From Diabrotica undecimpunctata (taxonomy: Eukaryota; Arthropoda; Insecta; Coleoptera; Chrysomelidae): 64,000 nucleotides of DNA. The stretch covers positions 76,448,141 to 76,512,140 of the forward strand of contig NC_092806.1 in assembly GCF_040954645.1 (NCBI RefSeq), written 5' to 3'. Shown here one piece after another: positions 11,571 through 21,599 of the stretch. The notes beneath the pieces were generated by a model that made no database searches, was not told where the DNA came from, and was given only the letters and a program-made list of their open reading frames with translations. Position numbers and translations under genes: made by a program. Within the stretch, counting starts at the first letter, position 1, and each line of letters starts with the position of its first letter.

Positions 11571-11598
<28 letters not shown>
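11567..11598. repeat. (TG)n microsatellite
   Basis: A TGTGTG tract directly following the (TA)n array. Confidence 0.9.
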
Positions 11599-11599
<1 letters not shown>

Positions 11600-11604
11600 C
11601 TAAT

Positions 11605-12205
11605 TATAAATAGACTCAATAAGCAGTTTTCTGTGGCACGCACCTGATTCGATTAATATTGTAAAGTGCTTGATATCATTTTACAGTGTGAATCTACATT
11701 TGGTGTGTTATTGTTTGGATAATTGCTAGTCCTTATTTCCGACCAATGGATTTTCATACGGGCTTCTAAAGGGAAATTATTAATTATGTTGCTTCACCCT
11801 ACCCAGAACACAAATGACGTTTCATTTGCAATTTTATTATATAATTTTCAATTGTCATTTAACAATAGAAGTAAAATTTTGCAAATTTTGGGGGTTATAA
11901 AAATGTATATTTTCCTAATACGCAAAAAATGTATTATAATTTTATAATACAATTCTCATCGAAAGTTAGGGATATTGTTAAAACTTTATTAAACAAAACT
12001 AATTTTTAAAGTTAAATGGACAATACAATTTTTTTTTAGTAAATTAACAATACTGTATGTATTTTATCACAAATTACTACCATTTCAACATTTTTGTAAA
12101 ATTTTAGTAAAAAAAAATAAATACGATAAAATTACTTCTAACAAGCGATTTTTTTAAAAAGTTAAACAATAACTGCTTGCCTATCTTATTTTATATTTTA
12201 TACCA
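11605..12205. other. No recognisable gene
   Basis: Very AT-rich; the only open frames are short and unrecognised. Confidence 0.5.
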
Positions 12206-12209
12206 AATT

Positions 12210-12408
12210 ACGAAAAATATCATTACCAATTTGCATTTAAATTGAAGATGTTCCATGTGCATGTAATGTTGTCCAAAAATTTAAACGATAGTTTAAAGCG
12301 AAATTACGCAGCAAAGTACAAAAAATATCATTATCAATTTGCATCTAAATGGAGGATGTTGATCATGTGCATCTTATGCTTTCTAAAATTTAAACGATAG
12401 TGGAAAGC
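12210..12408. repeat. Tandem direct repeat, period about 108 bp
   Basis: 12,210-12,298 and 12,318-12,408 share AAAAATATCATTA, CAATTTGCAT, CATGTGCAT and AATTTAAACGATAGT in order, with scattered differences. Confidence 0.7.
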
Positions 12409-12663
12409 ACTTGTTGCACATGCAGCGAGTCAAAACCTCAGAAATTTAGAAAAATCTTAGGAAAGAATAGAAACAAGAAGAAGAAACATTTGAGAATAGA
12501 GAGTTCTGGTTGTGTTCAAAGATAATAATAAAAAGAGAAAATTATAAAAAGAGTGCAAGAAATGAGGCCAGAAACAGATTTTCAGAACTGTATATAAATG
12601 TACTGTTTCAGAACTGTTTCAGAACTGTAAATAGTGTCACCAAAAACGAAGCGGAAGTAGCAG

Positions 12664-12990
12664 TCTTCTTCTTCTTTACCTGCCATCTCCGCGACGGAGG
12701 TTGACAATCATCATGGCTATTCTGATCTTAGATGCTGCCGCTCTAAATAGTTCGATTGATGTGGATCTGTACTATTTCCTCAAATTACGCAACCATGAGA
12801 ATCCTCTCCTTCCTACACTTCTCTTGCCCTGGATTTTCCCTTCTATAATTAATTGAACTATGTTGTATCTTTCATTACGCATAACATGCCCCACGTATTG
12901 CAGCTTTTGTGTCTTGATAGTTTCCAATATTTCCATTCTTTTGATGACTCTTCTCATGACTTCGTTGTTTGTTACATACTCGGTCCATGA
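12664..12990 (-). pseudogene. RTE-like LINE 3' end
   Basis: Minus-strand translation gives KTQKLQYVGHVMRNERYNIV, LIIEGKIQGKRSVGRRGFSW, then ELFRAAASKIRIAMMIVN and an AGAAGAAGAAG tail at the plus-strand start. This is the classical C-terminus of the insect LINE group also at 10,540, 52,985 and 59,250. It is a short 5'-truncated remnant. Confidence 0.75.
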
Positions 12991-13089
12991 TACATTCAGT
13001 AGTAGAAAAGTATCTTGGAAAGCAGTAATAAAAAAAGATAAAGCAGAAGCGTAATCAAATCTATGCGATCAACTTGATACCAGGAAAGG

Positions 13090-14197
13090 TGAAAAGATCA
13101 CTCTCTTCAATCCAGACGAATTATAGTGGTCAGCGTGATGTCGCACATTTGAATATGCCTGTAATTTGATCGATCCATATTCCTCGTAATCTTTGGCCTT
13201 CTATCTTTTCTTGGAATAAGTCTTTCCACGATTTCTGTGTCTGCTCTCATAACATGTCTAAAGTATTTTAATTGTTGATGATGGACAGTGCTGGATAGCC
13301 GGGTGCTGATTTTTAGCTCATTTAAAATTGAAATGTTTGTGCTGTGATCGGTCCACGGAATTTGTGAACCTACCATTCTTCTACAACAGAACATTTCAGT
13401 AGCGTCTATTTTTCTTCTTTCCGCTTGTCTTAGGGTCCAAGATTCACATCCGTATGTAGGTATTGGGAATATTAATCAGTTGATCAACCTCATTTTTAAA
13501 ATTCGTGAAACTTGAGAGTCCTTCCATATTTTGGCCATCTTTTCTAAGACAACTTTTGCTAGATCAAATCTACGTTTTATTTCTTCACGTAGTGGTCCTG
13601 TGATTGTGATCAATGATCCCAAATATAAGTATGAGCTCACAACCTGAAGCCGGTCAATCGTGGTTCTAGTCTATCCACTATCATGATCTCTGCCTTTGAT
13701 ATGTTTAACTGAAGACCAAATATTTGACTTTCGTTTTCAATTAGTCGTATGAGATCAATTAACTCTTCTTGACTTTTTGCAAGAAGAGCTCTGTCGTCGG
13801 CAAAACGTAGGTTGTTTATTGTTCGGTCATTTATTGAGATGCACTTTTACGATAATTCAAGCGCTTTTCTCATAATAGGCTCCCCATTTATATTAAATAA
13901 TTGTGGGAACAGTATACATTCTTGTCTGACACCTTGTTCTGGATGGAATTCGTTTGAGAGTGTGTCAAACACTGAAACATTGTTCCAGTGGTATATTCGT
14001 ATAGTTCAGTTATAAGCGAAATTAAGTGCTATGGTATGCCTTCTTCTTTTAGTGTCTGCTATAAGTGTTTCCATTTGACCCTGTCGAATCCTTTGCAATA
14101 ATCTATAAAACAAATGTATAGAGGGACATTGAATTTCCTACATTTTTCTATTATTTGTCTTATGTTCAGAAGATGTTTCCGAGTACCTCTACCTTTG
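13090..14197 (-). pseudogene. RTE-like LINE, downstream half (RT palm to C-terminus)
   Basis: On the minus strand from 14,197 downward: KGRGTRKHLLNIRQIIEK, NVPLYICFIDY-x-K-G-F-D (RT motif A region), a decayed palm region with remnants of the FADD/NISKTK part, then the C-terminal region at 13,107-13,394 with LKYFRHVMRADTEIVERLIP. Many stops. The upstream half resumes at 18,987 after a 4.8-kb insertion; joined, the halves give one continuous LINE coding region. Confidence 0.75.
14183..14197. repeat. Target-site duplication, left copy
   Basis: GTACCTCTACCTTTG, identical to 18,987-19,001. Confidence 0.9.
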
Positions 14198-14272
14198 TGT
14201 GTGTGTGTGTTTGGTGAGTTGGCTTGGAAACTAGTCCTTTAGCCACAGAATTGTAATGTAAGATATTAGTTT

Positions 14273-17200
14273 TTAAATAATGTAACCAACTTTAAATAAA
14301 AAGTTACATATTAGTTCGTATACTTCTCTACTATCTAAGGAGAGTAAATGGGTGATGTTTATGGGAGTCTGAATTTTAAGTTCTGATAGTTTTGAATACA
14401 GCTGATCTGTTTCATACCTATGTTTATCGCACTTAAAAAAAATATGGTTGATGTCACATTGTGATATATTTTCGCATGAGCATACCCCAGAAGGGATAAT
14501 ATTTAACTTAGCCAAGTGAGCTGGGAATGCACCGTGATTAGTTTTCAGTCGAGTAATTGTGGCTGTCAACTTCTTTGGCATTGCATATTTGAAAATATAG
14601 TCAACATCTTGTGGTAGGGTAGGGTGGATAGTATAATATTGATTATTTGAATTCGTTGCTATGTTTTTCCATTTTTCTTTCCAATTTATAAAAATTTTGT
14701 TATAATAATGTTGTTGTAAGTCCTCCAATGTAAATATGGGAATATAGAGTCCAACATGGGTCGCATCTTTAGCAAGCTGGTCAACCAGTTCATTTCCCTC
14801 GATATCTATATGACTTTTAACCCAAATAACTGTAATATCTTTACTATATATTTTATTTTTAATAGCACAAAGAATATTATTTCTTTTATGTTGAGTCATA
14901 TGTGAGTTTAATCCTTTAATGACCGATAATGAATCTGATAATATTACTGCTTTATTTAAATTGTGTGAATCTAGCCAATCTAATGCTTTTTCGATAGCTA
15001 CCGCTTCAGCAGTATATATTGAACAATGTGATGGAAGTTTAATTTTCAAAGATTCGCTTTTATGTGGAATGTAAACTGCGCAACCTGTGGCACCATCCTC
15101 TTTTTTGGAACCATCGGTATACATTATTACGTGATCATTATAGTCACTCAATATGGATCTAAGTAAGACAAAGTTTATTTGTGGGAATTCTGTGTACTTT
15201 GGTATAATGACTTTTGGTTTATTTAATGTTACCTGAAAATTAGCTTTATATATTGGTAATCTTTTTTCTTTGCCATAGATATTAGGATACTCATTAGTTT
15301 CTAAGAAAGCATCAGCAAGTGGAGGAGAATTTTTTATGCGCCAGTATTTATTTGAGAGGTTTTCAATAGATAACTCATACAGTTGACTAAGTAGATTATT
15401 ATTATTTAATCTTAGCTTCAGGATATGTTTAATTGCCATAATTTCTCGACGATTTTGAAGAGGTATTTCATTACTTTCAGCAAGTAGTACAGGGCAAGGA
15501 GTAGACTTCATGGTGCCCAAGCATATTCTTAGACATTTAAACTGAATGCGGTCTACAGTTAATAAGTGTGTGTTACTGGCGGCACCATACAGAATGCAAC
15601 CATAGTCTACAATAGATCGCACGTAGGCTCTGTAAAACATCAATGCAACTTTGGGGTCAGCACCCCATCTTCGATTAGTAACACATTTAAGAATATTAAT
15701 ACCTTTTTTACACCTACTTTTCATATATTCCACATGTTTTGACCATAAGAGTTTGGGATCAAGAAGAATGCCAAGATATTTGTATTCTTTGACAATAGGT
15801 ATATCATATCCAGACAACTTTATTTTGTCAGGCGTACGAATCCTATGTCTAGTGAATATCATTGTGGCTGATTTGTCAGGGGAAATGGTCAGTCCATGAT
15901 TTTTTACCCAGTTATTAACGTTTTGCATGATGAATTCCAGAGCCTCCAGGCAGTCAGTATACGAGTTACGCTCTGTATAGATGCATATGTCATCAGCGTA
16001 TTGGATGCAATTGATTGTGTTGTCAAAAATGCCATGAATACTTGCTGAAAATATGTTGAACAATAACGGACTTAAAACTGATCCTTGTGGAAGACCTGTA
16101 TGAGCAATTCTAGGACCGTGTAGTTGGTTTAAATGATCTTTAATATATATAACACGATTATTATAAAGATGAAGAGTCGCTATATTTTGAGGTAATCCTA
16201 TATCATATAGTTTTTTGTGTAAAATGGTTAAATTAACAGAATCATATGCCCCTTTTAGGTCTAAAAACAAACAAGCAAGATAATTGTTTCTGGAAAACGT
16301 TATTTGAATGTCGGTAACTAAATGTGATATTGCATCCAGTGTACCAACACTAGCCCTAAATCCATATTGTGTACTTGGAAGGATACTATAATGTTCTATA
16401 AGCCATTCTAATCGAGTCTTAATAAGTCTTTCAAATGTCTTGCATATGCAAGACATTAATGATATCGGTCTGTAAGAAGAGGAGAGTGTTTTATCTTTAT
16501 TAGGTTTAAGAATTAAACAAATAACTATTTCTTTCATATGATCCACATATCTTACATTGAAAAGCCAATCGTTGAAAATTGTTAGTAAACTTTGTTTAGC
16601 TATAAGAGGTAATTCATATATTATGTTATAAGTAATTTGATCGCGCCCCGGAGCCGAGGACTTTGAAGACTTGAGTGCAGCCTCAAATTCTATCATATCA
16701 AAACTTTCCTGGAAAATATTGTATTTACAAGTTTTACTGTTATCCTGAATAGGAAGGTCAACATATGGCGGAGCAAATTTGTCGAGCAACTCTTCTATTA
16801 GTTCATTTGGCAGGGGATATCGTCTTGTACGGTAATTTTTATTCACTAGTTTATTAACAAAATTCCAAATTTTACTGATGGGAGTATTTTTGTTTAAAGT
16901 ATTTACAAAGTTAATCCACGAACTTTTTTGTTTGTTTGTAAAGAGGAGTTTACTTTTGGCTTGAATTTGTTTGTATTTAATATAGTTTTCAAAATTTGAT
17001 GCTTCAATGTATCTTTTGTAAGCAACTTTTCGGGAAATGATCATATTTTTGCATTCATAATCCCACCAGACTGGAATTCGAGATTTTGGCTGAAAGGAAT
17101 TTTTGATATTCATAGAAAATGAGGCAGCATCGTCAATTGTCTTTAACAGGAAGTCAAAACGTTCCGCTGAAGTGATATTATCGGTTATATTTTCGGATAA

Positions 17201-18034
17201 TGTTTTTTCTATATGATCTTTAAAGATATTCCAGTTTGCTGAAGACTCTTTCCATTTAGATGAAGGAATTATTGTACATGGGTGATAGTCCAAGTCGATA
17301 GTGATTACTATAGGTAAGTGAGTTGAACCCAGAGTATCGGGAACAGGATCCCATGTGGTGTATCCAATTAGATTTGGTGTAACAAGGGATAGATCCACCA
17401 TTGATGAAAGTTCATTAGGTCTTGTTACTTTGGTCGGTCTACAGTCGTTTAGCAGAACTAAATTACTGTTATCTAGCGCGTCTACTATACACTTGCCCTG
17501 AGCGGAATCCTTCAAGGAACCCCACCTACTGTGGTGTCCATTGAAGTCCCCACCAATGACAACCCTACCACTAAATTGAGTTAAAAGCTTTTCCCAATCT
17601 CTATTATTGACTATTACTTTGGGTGGTTTATAAATACAAACGATTACCAATTTAATTTGTTCTATAAAAACTGCACACGTTTCAATACCTTTATTAAAGT
17701 TTTTCTTTACATTAATTTCAGTAAAACAAAGGTTATTTGATATGAGGATGGCTACACCACCGTAACCATCAGGTCTATCGCTTCTGATAACGTTGTATCT
17801 TGGGAAAGTTGGTGTCTTTTTGATCGCAGTAGGAGAGATAGCTTTACGCTTGTTTCTTGTTTTTTTAATGGTAGGTTGATTTTGATTTGTACCTTCAGGG
17901 ATGTTAGGGGTTAAGGCAAGGAAATTTTGTATAGTATTGAGGATATCGAATCTATCATTTGTAGTTACCTTGGCGTATGAAGGATTGTTAGCTATGGTTT
18001 CTGCCTCTTTAAAGGTAGTGTTTTCTAAAGCCAT
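14273..18034 (-). CDS. I-clade LINE ORF2: endonuclease (N-truncated), RT, RNase H
   Basis: A single open frame of 1253 codons. An APE-like endonuclease remnant covers about residues 80-250 (RSDRPDGYGGVAI, GDFNGHHSRWG, VDLSL, STHLPI). RT covers about 440-790 (SSAPGRDQITYNI, SYRPISLM, FLDLKGAYDSV, GLPQGSVLSPLLFNIF, catalytic YADDICIY). RNase H covers about 1005-1130 (MYTDGSKKEDG, YTAEAVAI, LSDSLSVI, WVKSHIDIEGNELVDQLAK), and a Cys/His cluster lies near 1195-1215. The endonuclease start is abnormal: a basic linker runs directly into the GYGG strand, and the usual opening strands with the catalytic Asn and Glu are missing. RT and RNase H catalytic residues are present. The start ATG lies 9 bases after the ORF1 stop at 18,043. 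The long open frame suggests recent insertion, but target nicking is probably lost. Confidence 0.9.
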   Translation of the reverse strand: MALENTTFKEAETIANNPSYAKVTTNDRFDILNTIQNFLALTPNIPEGTNQNQPTIKKTRNKRKAISPTAIKKTPTFPRYNVIRSDRPDGYGGVAILISNNLCFTEINVKKNFNKGIETCAVFIEQIKLVIVCIYKPPKVIVNNRDWEKLLTQFSGRVVIGGDFNGHHSRWGSLKDSAQGKCIVDALDNSNLVLLNDCRPTKVTRPNELSSMVDLSLVTPNLIGYTTWDPVPDTLGSTHLPIVITIDLDYHPCTIIPSSKWKESSANWNIFKDHIEKTLSENITDNITSAERFDFLLKTIDDAASFSMNIKNSFQPKSRIPVWWDYECKNMIISRKVAYKRYIEASNFENYIKYKQIQAKSKLLFTNKQKSSWINFVNTLNKNTPISKIWNFVNKLVNKNYRTRRYPLPNELIEELLDKFAPPYVDLPIQDNSKTCKYNIFQESFDMIEFEAALKSSKSSAPGRDQITYNIIYELPLIAKQSLLTIFNDWLFNVRYVDHMKEIVICLILKPNKDKTLSSSYRPISLMSCICKTFERLIKTRLEWLIEHYSILPSTQYGFRASVGTLDAISHLVTDIQITFSRNNYLACLFLDLKGAYDSVNLTILHKKLYDIGLPQNIATLHLYNNRVIYIKDHLNQLHGPRIAHTGLPQGSVLSPLLFNIFSASIHGIFDNTINCIQYADDICIYTERNSYTDCLEALEFIMQNVNNWVKNHGLTISPDKSATMIFTRHRIRTPDKIKLSGYDIPIVKEYKYLGILLDPKLLWSKHVEYMKSRCKKGINILKCVTNRRWGADPKVALMFYRAYVRSIVDYGCILYGAASNTHLLTVDRIQFKCLRICLGTMKSTPCPVLLAESNEIPLQNRREIMAIKHILKLRLNNNNLLSQLYELSIENLSNKYWRIKNSPPLADAFLETNEYPNIYGKEKRLPIYKANFQVTLNKPKVIIPKYTEFPQINFVLLRSILSDYNDHVIMYTDGSKKEDGATGCAVYIPHKSESLKIKLPSHCSIYTAEAVAIEKALDWLDSHNLNKAVILSDSLSVIKGLNSHMTQHKRNNILCAIKNKIYSKDITVIWVKSHIDIEGNELVDQLAKDATHVGLYIPIFTLEDLQQHYYNKIFINWKEKWKNIATNSNNQYYTIHPTLPQDVDYIFKYAMPKKLTATITRLKTNHGAFPAHLAKLNIIPSGVCSCENISQCDINHIFFKCDKHRYETDQLYSKLSELKIQTPINITHLLSLDSREVYELICNFLFKVGYII

Positions 18035-18042
18035 TATTGATT

Positions 18043-18201
18043 TTATTTTGTATTGGTGTTTAAATGCAGGACACTGTTTAGAGAGTTAGTGCATGTTTCA
18101 TTATTATCATGAGTTTGACTACATTTTTTACAACGATTTGATGTTGATTTGCATTGCCGAGCAGTATGACCGAAACGAAAGCAATTAAAACACTAAACAA
18201 C

Positions 18202-18262
<61 letters not shown>

Positions 18263-18839
18263 CAACATTAAACCTAACCAAGTCTAAATTAACAGTCTTA
18301 GGAATGCTATTTCCCTCAAATGTCAAAATGACCATCTGGCGAGGTACAAGGATTGTTTCATTATCCGAATCAATTATTTTCCGTTTTGCCCTTTTTACTT
18401 CGACAACATTTTTATCTGAAACAATATTTTCTAAAATATACTTTTCATCCAAAAACGTATCGACTTCCCTAATAATTCCCTTCTTTTGAGTAAAAAATGA
18501 TGGAATATACGCTACAAGTTTATTATCCTTAATAAGCTCATGTTCAATTAGAGAATTTGCGCAAGTATAAGTTCTAAAAATTACTTTTACCTTATTTCTG
18601 CCAACAGTTTTAATGTCTAGTACATCGTGTTTAAAATATTGGTTTTTAAATAGATAATGACCGACACGTATTGGTGATAAACGGGACAAGTTTTTGTCTG
18701 TAGATTCTACAAAGACATTATAATACCCTGAATCATTCATTTTATATCTGTTATTTAAATTAATATACCTTTTGTCTTCCGTATCCATTAATGATATATT
18801 ATTCTGGGGTGGCTCAACACCACCCCCCGATTCACTCAT
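18043..18839 (-). pseudogene. I-clade LINE ORF1 (gag-like), split by a (TA)n array
   Basis: It starts at ATG 18,839 (MSESGGGVEPPQNN) and runs open through a gag-like core to about residue 193. A (TA)n tract follows and shifts the frame. Beyond it, in another frame, two intact zinc knuckles follow, CFNCFRFGHTARQC and C-x2-C-x3-H-x5-C, and the protein would end NTNTK then stop at 18,043-18,045. In the zinc-knuckle frame a TAG lies just before the first knuckle, where I infer an original Gln codon. The protein would bind element RNA. As it stands, the zinc knuckles are cut off. Confidence 0.8.
18204..18258. repeat. (TA)n microsatellite within ORF1
   Basis: About 27 TA units lying between the gag-like core and the zinc knuckles of the I-clade ORF1. 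Confidence 0.95.
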
Positions 18840-18986
18840 AATAATAAATAATTAGATCCTACCTTTTTTGAAGATCGGTTGGTTTATTTTCAAATTAAAT
18901 ACCTATTAATTTGATAATAGCACTAGTTAAGGACCCGGCACAGATTTATCGAACGATGTTCACCTGTTAACTGTCCAACGAATACT

Positions 18987-19001
18987 GTACCTCTACCTTT
19001 G
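18987..19001. repeat. Target-site duplication, right copy
   Basis: GTACCTCTACCTTTG, identical to 14,183-14,197. Confidence 0.9.
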
Positions 19002-20140
19002 GTAAATGCAGTTTGCTCTTGGGGATTTCTCTTTGTAGGAAAGTTTTCAGTTTTTCATTGATTATGTGTACCAGTCGTCAGACTATTAATTGGAATGCCC
19101 TATTTTATTACAGAGCAAGTGAATCAATTTTATACGGGTTTCTTCTATAGCTTTGAGCATTTCTGCTGTTATCAAATCTGAACCTAGTGCTTTGTTATTC
19201 TTGAGTTTACTGATCACCAGTCTTATTTCATTCTCGAATATGTTAGGTTTCTCTTTGATTTCTTCAGGAGTTTGGTGAACAAGTTCCAGGCGTTGATCGT
19301 CTTTATATAGATCCCGGCAATATAATCTCCATGTTTCTGCTATATCTTCTCTGTTGGTTCTCAGCGTTCCTGTGTGGTCTCCAGCGGCCTAAGTTCTGGC
19401 TTTAAAGTCTCTTGTTATGTATCGTATTTTTCTAAATAGATCTCTTGGCTGATTGTTTTAATCGTGGCTATCAATTCCTTTGCATATATTGTGATAATAT
19501 TGTTGTTTATCAGCCTTGCATCTTTGGTTTATTTTTTTGTTGAGGTCTCTTAAACTGGCTTTTTTCGTTTCACTATGTACACCACTTTGACAAAGATTTA
19601 CAAAATCTTTGTTTTGTAAATTACTTTAAAAGTTTTATCTATTATCCAGTGTTTTTGTTTGAGTGAAATATCTACCTTTGGGCGATTAATTGGTGTTGTT
19701 ACACAATGTTTAATAGTCTCCCATATTTCTTATGATGTACCCTTATCAATAGAGGGCATACTTTTTGCACTTCTTAGAGAAGATCATCTTTCTTTCTTAG
19801 TTCTATCCTCGTTGTCTCCCTCCGTTTGTAAGGCGCTTTAAGTTTAAGCTTTACTTTAGCTACGAGAAGAGTATGATGTGATCCACATATAGCCCCTGGG
19901 TCTGATCTGACTGGATTAATGATTTACAGCAAATATTTGTAAGGATGTAGTCGATTTAATTTCTAGACCTATCTCCACTTATCCAAGTATAAAGTCGGCG
20001 TACATGGTGCCTAAATCGAGTAATTATAATGGAATGGATATTTTTGATAGCAAACTCGATTAAGCGGTCTTCCGTTTCGTTTCTTTCACTTAGTCCAAAC
20101 TTTCCGAGTACATTCTTCAGGTGGTCATTCTGTGTAGTGT

Positions 20141-20142
<2 letters not shown>
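18987..20142 (-). pseudogene. RTE-like LINE, upstream half (endonuclease and RT fingers)
   Basis: Minus-strand translation from 20,142 downward gives KFGLSERNETEDRLIEFA, RLYTWISGD and IDYILTNI (end of the APE-like endonuclease). Then come LVISKLKNNKALGSDLI (RT fingers, about 19,200) and TAFTKGRGT at about 19,000, which continues as KGRGTRKHL at 14,197. The 5' end stops at the (TA)n array at 20,143, so the first endonuclease strands are lost. Many stops. Confidence 0.75.

Positions 20143-20196
<54 letters not shown>
20143..20196. repeat. (TA)n microsatellite
   Basis: A TA tract exactly at the broken 5' edge of the RTE-like LINE. Confidence 0.95.
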
Positions 20197-20203
<7 letters not shown>

Positions 20204-20519
20204 CGTGCTACACTTCTCACGTTGTTTGATTTGATTTGTCATATGCTAGGATTTGGCTATTTCTTTATTTGTACTAAGTTAGAGGCCTTCTTAAGCTTAT
20301 TAAAGCAAATTTACCATATGGTAGGTTACTTATCATCCAGTGTCATGTAAAATCTCGTATGTTGCTATACGTTCTATAAGAACGAAGATGCTGTGTAGTA
20401 CCCTTTTGGTAGTCACCTTGTTCATTTTTTTTATCTTTATATATTTATTATATCCTTTGTCTCTGTAAAAATTTGTCTTATACTTAATTTATTTTCATCC
20501 ATAGTGCCCTACGATATTT

Positions 20520-20760
20520 CGTAAGTAGGGCATGTTAATCGTCGAGACGTTAATCACACAATACGAAGAATTGCTGATATGCAAGTTCCTGCGAAGAGAA
20601 TGAGAGAAAGACCAAAGAAGATCTAGGGGAAACGCTTAGGTAGAATATGTCGCTAAAGGAGATGGCTATTGGTATGGATTAAGATAAATACATATGGAGA
20701 TGTTTTATTGTAATTAGCGAAGCTGAGTCTGCATAGGAATACAAGTATGTAAAGGCAAAA
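20520..20760 (+). pseudogene. LINE C-terminal relic
   Basis: Plus-strand translation contains IRRIADMQVPAKRMRERPKK, matching the C-terminal G-K-R-R-x-G-R-P-K-K pattern of LINE proteins, followed by a decayed Trp-containing tail. It is short and stop-ridden. Confidence 0.5.
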
Positions 20761-21045
20761 AGAACAATGATCTGTATTTAATCAAATAACAGGAAAGCTA
20801 TAGAGTAACATTTTCTGATGCCTAATGTACGCTGACTACGCCTGTAGTGGTAATAGGAAATATAGGAAGGGATTAAAAACAAAAACTGGAACGTTGCGAT
20901 AAAAACAAACTCTTAATAAAAAAACATTACAACTTAGTATGTCAACAACAGAGTTTCTGGAACATTTATGATAAGCGGAAGCTACTATTAAAATAAAATT
21001 ATATCATTGATATGTGTGAAAAATAATAGTTTTACTAGTTTTACA

Positions 21046-21174
21046 TACTTAGGCTCTGCATTACTAGTATTATTGTATATGTGATAGTACTATTGATATA
21101 TATATATATTGATAAAGCTGCACATGATGATGATGATATATATATGTATATATATATATATATGTATATATATG

Positions 21175-21245
<71 letters not shown>

Positions 21246-21293
21246 ATAGTACTATCACATATACAATAATACTAGTAATGCAGAGCCTAAGTA
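21046..21293. mobile_element. Palindromic MITE-like element with (TA)n core
   Basis: The arm beginning TACTTAGGCTCTGCATTACT (21,046 to about 21,100) is mirrored without visible mismatch by about 21,239-21,293, ending CCTAAGTA. Between them lie about 30 unique bases and (TA)n/(GTATA)n arrays. The ends can be read as a TA duplication plus CTTAGG termini, fitting a Tc1/mariner-derived fold-back MITE. No coding sequence. Confidence 0.65.
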
Positions 21294-21296
21294 CTC

Positions 21297-21431
<135 letters not shown>

Positions 21432-21599
21432 TAATAAGATTATGTAGAATTCACAGCTTTAAGCCCAATTTCATCACGAATAAGTTCAGATAGGGATTTT
21501 AATGGAGTAGTGATGCGCCTCAAGTAACTTTTCCTACTTGTCAACCTCACCTTCACGTTGGTGAACCCTCTTATTACAAACGAGGCTATGACTGAATAT

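Larger units (their letters stand above)
14198..18986 (-). mobile_element. I-clade LINE inserted in the RTE-like LINE
   Basis: A 4.79-kb non-LTR retrotransposon on the minus strand, bounded by perfect 15-bp target-site duplications. Order 5' to 3' on the minus strand: short leader (18,840-18,986), broken ORF1 (18,043-18,839), long ORF2 (14,273-18,034), and a 75-base 3' tail ending in a (CA)n run (14,198-14,210 on the plus strand). ORF2 carries RNase H, which supports the I group. Confidence 0.9.

Noticed and set aside
15651..15899. Plus-strand frames within the I-clade LINE (also 17,901-18,089, 27,462-28,751, 29,691-30,230)
   Set aside because: Shadows of the real minus-strand LINE coding frames.
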